In this document: piece by piece, positions 62,616 through 64,000 of the stretch | Layout: every line of letters starts with the position of its first letter | Numbering within the stretch: position 1 is the stretch's first letter | Assembly (NCBI RefSeq): GCF_900100755.1 | Contig: NZ_FNCI01000006.1 | Coordinates: 1-64,000 of the forward strand | Direction of reading: 5' to 3' | Source of the DNA: Onishia taeanensis | Lineage (GTDB): Bacteria; Pseudomonadota; Gammaproteobacteria; Pseudomonadales; Halomonadaceae | Length of the DNA stretch: 64,000 nt | Notes under the pieces: model-generated | Seen by the model: the letters and a program-made list of their open reading frames with translations, nothing else | What the model was told of the DNA's origin: nothing | The model's database searches: none | Program-made: the position numbers and the translations under genes

Positions 62616-63353
62616 GTGGCGGCGTTGGTCTATTGGATGGACATGGCAGGGGTAATCGTCTTTGCGCTGTCGGGGGTGATTCTTGCCTGCCGTACGCGCA
62701 TGGATCCCTTCGGCATGCTGGTGCTGGCGGCAGTAGCCAGCATCGGTGGCGGCACCATTCGAGATCTGGTGCTGGGCGTACGCCCGGTGTTTTGGGTCAC
62801 AGATCCCACTTATTTGTGGGTGGTGCTGGCCACCGTGGCTCTCTCGATTCTCGGCTTTCACTACATTCATCGCCTGACGCGCACTTTCCTGCCGGTGACC
62901 GACGCCTGCGGACTTGCGCTGTTCACCGTGATCGGCACCCATAAAGCGCTGATGCTGGGCAATGCCGGCGTGGTGGCGGTGCTAATGGGCATGATGACCG
63001 GGGTTGCCGGCGGCATGTTGCGCGATGTGCTGGCGCGGCGGGTACCGATGGTGTTGCGCCAGGAGATCTATGCGACGGCGTCGATCATTGGTGGCACGAG
63101 CTATGTGCTGCTGCTCGAACTCCAGATGAATACTGTCCTTTCCATTGGCTTGGCGCTAGGGCTGACCCTGTCACTGCGACTTGCGGCCATTTACTGGCAA
63201 CTGAGCCTGCCCACCTTCGCCTGGGTAGTGACGCCACCACCAGAGCCCTCTGAGACGAAATCCCGTGACGTTAAGCCCCCGGCACACGTACGGCGGCGTC
63301 CTAAAGTCAGGGTCAAGCTGATCAGCCCCAAAGCGGCACGACGTCGGCGCTGA
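62616..63353 (+). CDS. TRIC-family (UPF0126/YadS-like) trimeric cation channel
   Basis: The 245-residue membrane protein has seven hydrophobic helices in two repeats. Each repeat carries a glycine-rich motif followed by RD: GGGTIRDLVLG and GGMLRDVLARR. These are the hallmark of bacterial TRIC channels, which conduct monovalent cations. The start is GTG at 62616 with AAGGAG 8-9 bp upstream; the ATG at 62611 is out of frame. An unusually basic C-terminal tail (HVRRRPKVRVKLISPKAARRRR) of about 45 residues follows the last helix, probably cytoplasmic. Confidence 0.9.
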   Translation: MAALVYWMDMAGVIVFALSGVILACRTRMDPFGMLVLAAVASIGGGTIRDLVLGVRPVFWVTDPTYLWVVLATVALSILGFHYIHRLTRTFLPVTDACGLALFTVIGTHKALMLGNAGVVAVLMGMMTGVAGGMLRDVLARRVPMVLRQEIYATASIIGGTSYVLLLELQMNTVLSIGLALGLTLSLRLAAIYWQLSLPTFAWVVTPPPEPSETKSRDVKPPAHVRRRPKVRVKLISPKAARRRR

Positions 63354-63412
63354 AACGACTTCCAGAGTGTGCCTATACTGTGGCTGCAGCCATATTCCGG
63401 TAAGGGGGCGTC

Positions 63413-64000
63413 ATGCGGTCGAAGGCATTTGGGTATGAGGCCTATCATCCGGTACAGCATCGCCTGCGCTGGGTTCTACTATGGCTGCTCTACTGTCTGG
63501 TTGTTGGATGTGCGACAGCCGCTCCGCTTTCACAGCAAGACATCGCGGCCGAGATACGTGCCCGCTACGACACTGCCTTCGACACCCTGCCTGCCGCCAA
63601 GCAGCGCCACTATGCGCAGCGGCTGTACCGCATTACCGGAGATGAGCGTTATCTTCCGCCACTTGAGGACTATGGCAGGCGATTGGTCGCGTCTTTGCAA
63701 AAGGATATCGCCGGCTTGGCCGAGCCGGGATATGCCGCTCAGCGTGCCGCCGGAATGCTAGAGCGCTATCCCGAACGCACGCGAAAGCAGCGCATACGCA
63801 AAGAGATGCTGGGGGAGTGGGGTGAGATGATCTTCGCCAAATATCTCGCCTTCCGTCTGAACCAGGCGCGCGCTCACGGCCTGTTGAATGAGCAGCAACT
63901 GTCGGGAGTCGATAGGGCGATGGCGTATCTCGACGAGCAGCCGTATCGCGATTTCTTGACGTCTCCTGAGGTACTCGAGGTCTATGCCGCCCAGGTCGCA
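63413..64000 (+). CDS. Putative lipoprotein of unknown function, 3' truncated by window edge
   Basis: The frame is open from an ATG with AAGGGGG upstream to the end of the window, 196 codons. The N-terminus is a signal region: basic QHRLR, then WVLLWLLYCLVV with a lipobox-like VVGC giving a lipidated Cys around residue 34. The mature part is helical, rich in Arg, Glu, Tyr and Leu (DEQPYRDFLTSPEVLEVYAAQ at the visible end), with no catalytic motif I recognise. It may belong to the DUF3541 group, but that is a recollection of the pattern and not a confident assignment. Confidence 0.7.
   Translation, partial: MRSKAFGYEAYHPVQHRLRWVLLWLLYCLVVGCATAAPLSQQDIAAEIRARYDTAFDTLPAAKQRHYAQRLYRITGDERYLPPLEDYGRRLVASLQKDIAGLAEPGYAAQRAAGMLERYPERTRKQRIRKEMLGEWGEMIFAKYLAFRLNQARAHGLLNEQQLSGVDRAMAYLDEQPYRDFLTSPEVLEVYAAQVA

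Overview
The window looks like part of a chromosome from a halophilic gammaproteobacterium, most likely Halomonas or a close relative in Halomonadaceae. Supporting signs are the high G+C content, a Pseudomonas/Halomonas-type arginine succinyltransferase (AST) operon with two tandem transferase subunits, an FabV-type enoyl reductase, several LysR and GlxA/AraC regulators, and a TRAP-linked acid-sugar cluster. This assignment rests on gene content and family resemblance only; no alignment was run. I see no rRNA, tRNA, CRISPR array, transposase or phage gene. Gene density is high and the only gene-free stretches over 300 bp are 42109-42483 and 51763-52110.

Layout. 1-7.3 kb: the end of a chemoreceptor, a LysR regulator divergent from a DoxX protein, a LigB-type dioxygenase, a LysE exporter, a REC-EAL c-di-GMP phosphodiesterase and an AidB-like acyl-CoA dehydrogenase. 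7.5-12.4 kb: a tightly coupled operon of Nudix hydrolase, MoxR ATPase, DUF58 protein and transglutaminase-like membrane protein. 12.4-21.9 kb: glutathione peroxidase, a small DUF7079-like protein, fabV, an ArgR/CdhR-like GlxA regulator, an aldo/keto reductase, a LysR regulator, an RluF pseudouridine synthase with a long repetitive basic tail, an isochorismatase-like hydrolase overlapping a second GlxA regulator, and a methyltransferase. 22-28.4 kb (minus strand): an iron-siderophore uptake operon (TonB receptor, DUF2218, binding protein, two permeases, ATPase) behind a Fur-like palindrome, with a divergent LysR gene.

30.6-37.1 kb: the arginine catabolic operon astC-astA1-astA2-astD-astB, ending in a strong terminator and lacking astE. 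A 90-bp tail of astD is duplicated between astD and astB, creating a 53-codon ORF joined to both neighbours by ATGA overlaps. 37.3-49 kb: zapE, a PepSY/DUF2946 membrane pair, a GAF-PAS-GGDEF cyclase, an SPFH/NfeD pair, a small lipoprotein, DUF2252, cysK and rmuC. 49.1-51.8 kb: a GH32 sucrose hydrolase convergent with a LacI regulator.

52.1-62.5 kb: a four-carbon acid-sugar (tetronate) catabolic locus. It has two dehydrogenases (LtnD, DenD), an isomerase (OtnI), a kinase (OtnK), a decarboxylase (OtnC) and a DctPQM TRAP importer, followed by an aldehyde dehydrogenase and a second beta-hydroxyacid dehydrogenase. Together the core genes can take L-threonate and D-erythronate from import to dihydroxyacetone phosphate. 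A near-perfect LacI-type operator lies in front of ltnD, and several leaders in the locus carry A/C-rich ATAAC-type repeats directly before the ribosome binding sites. The window ends with a TRIC-type channel and the start of a putative lipoprotein.
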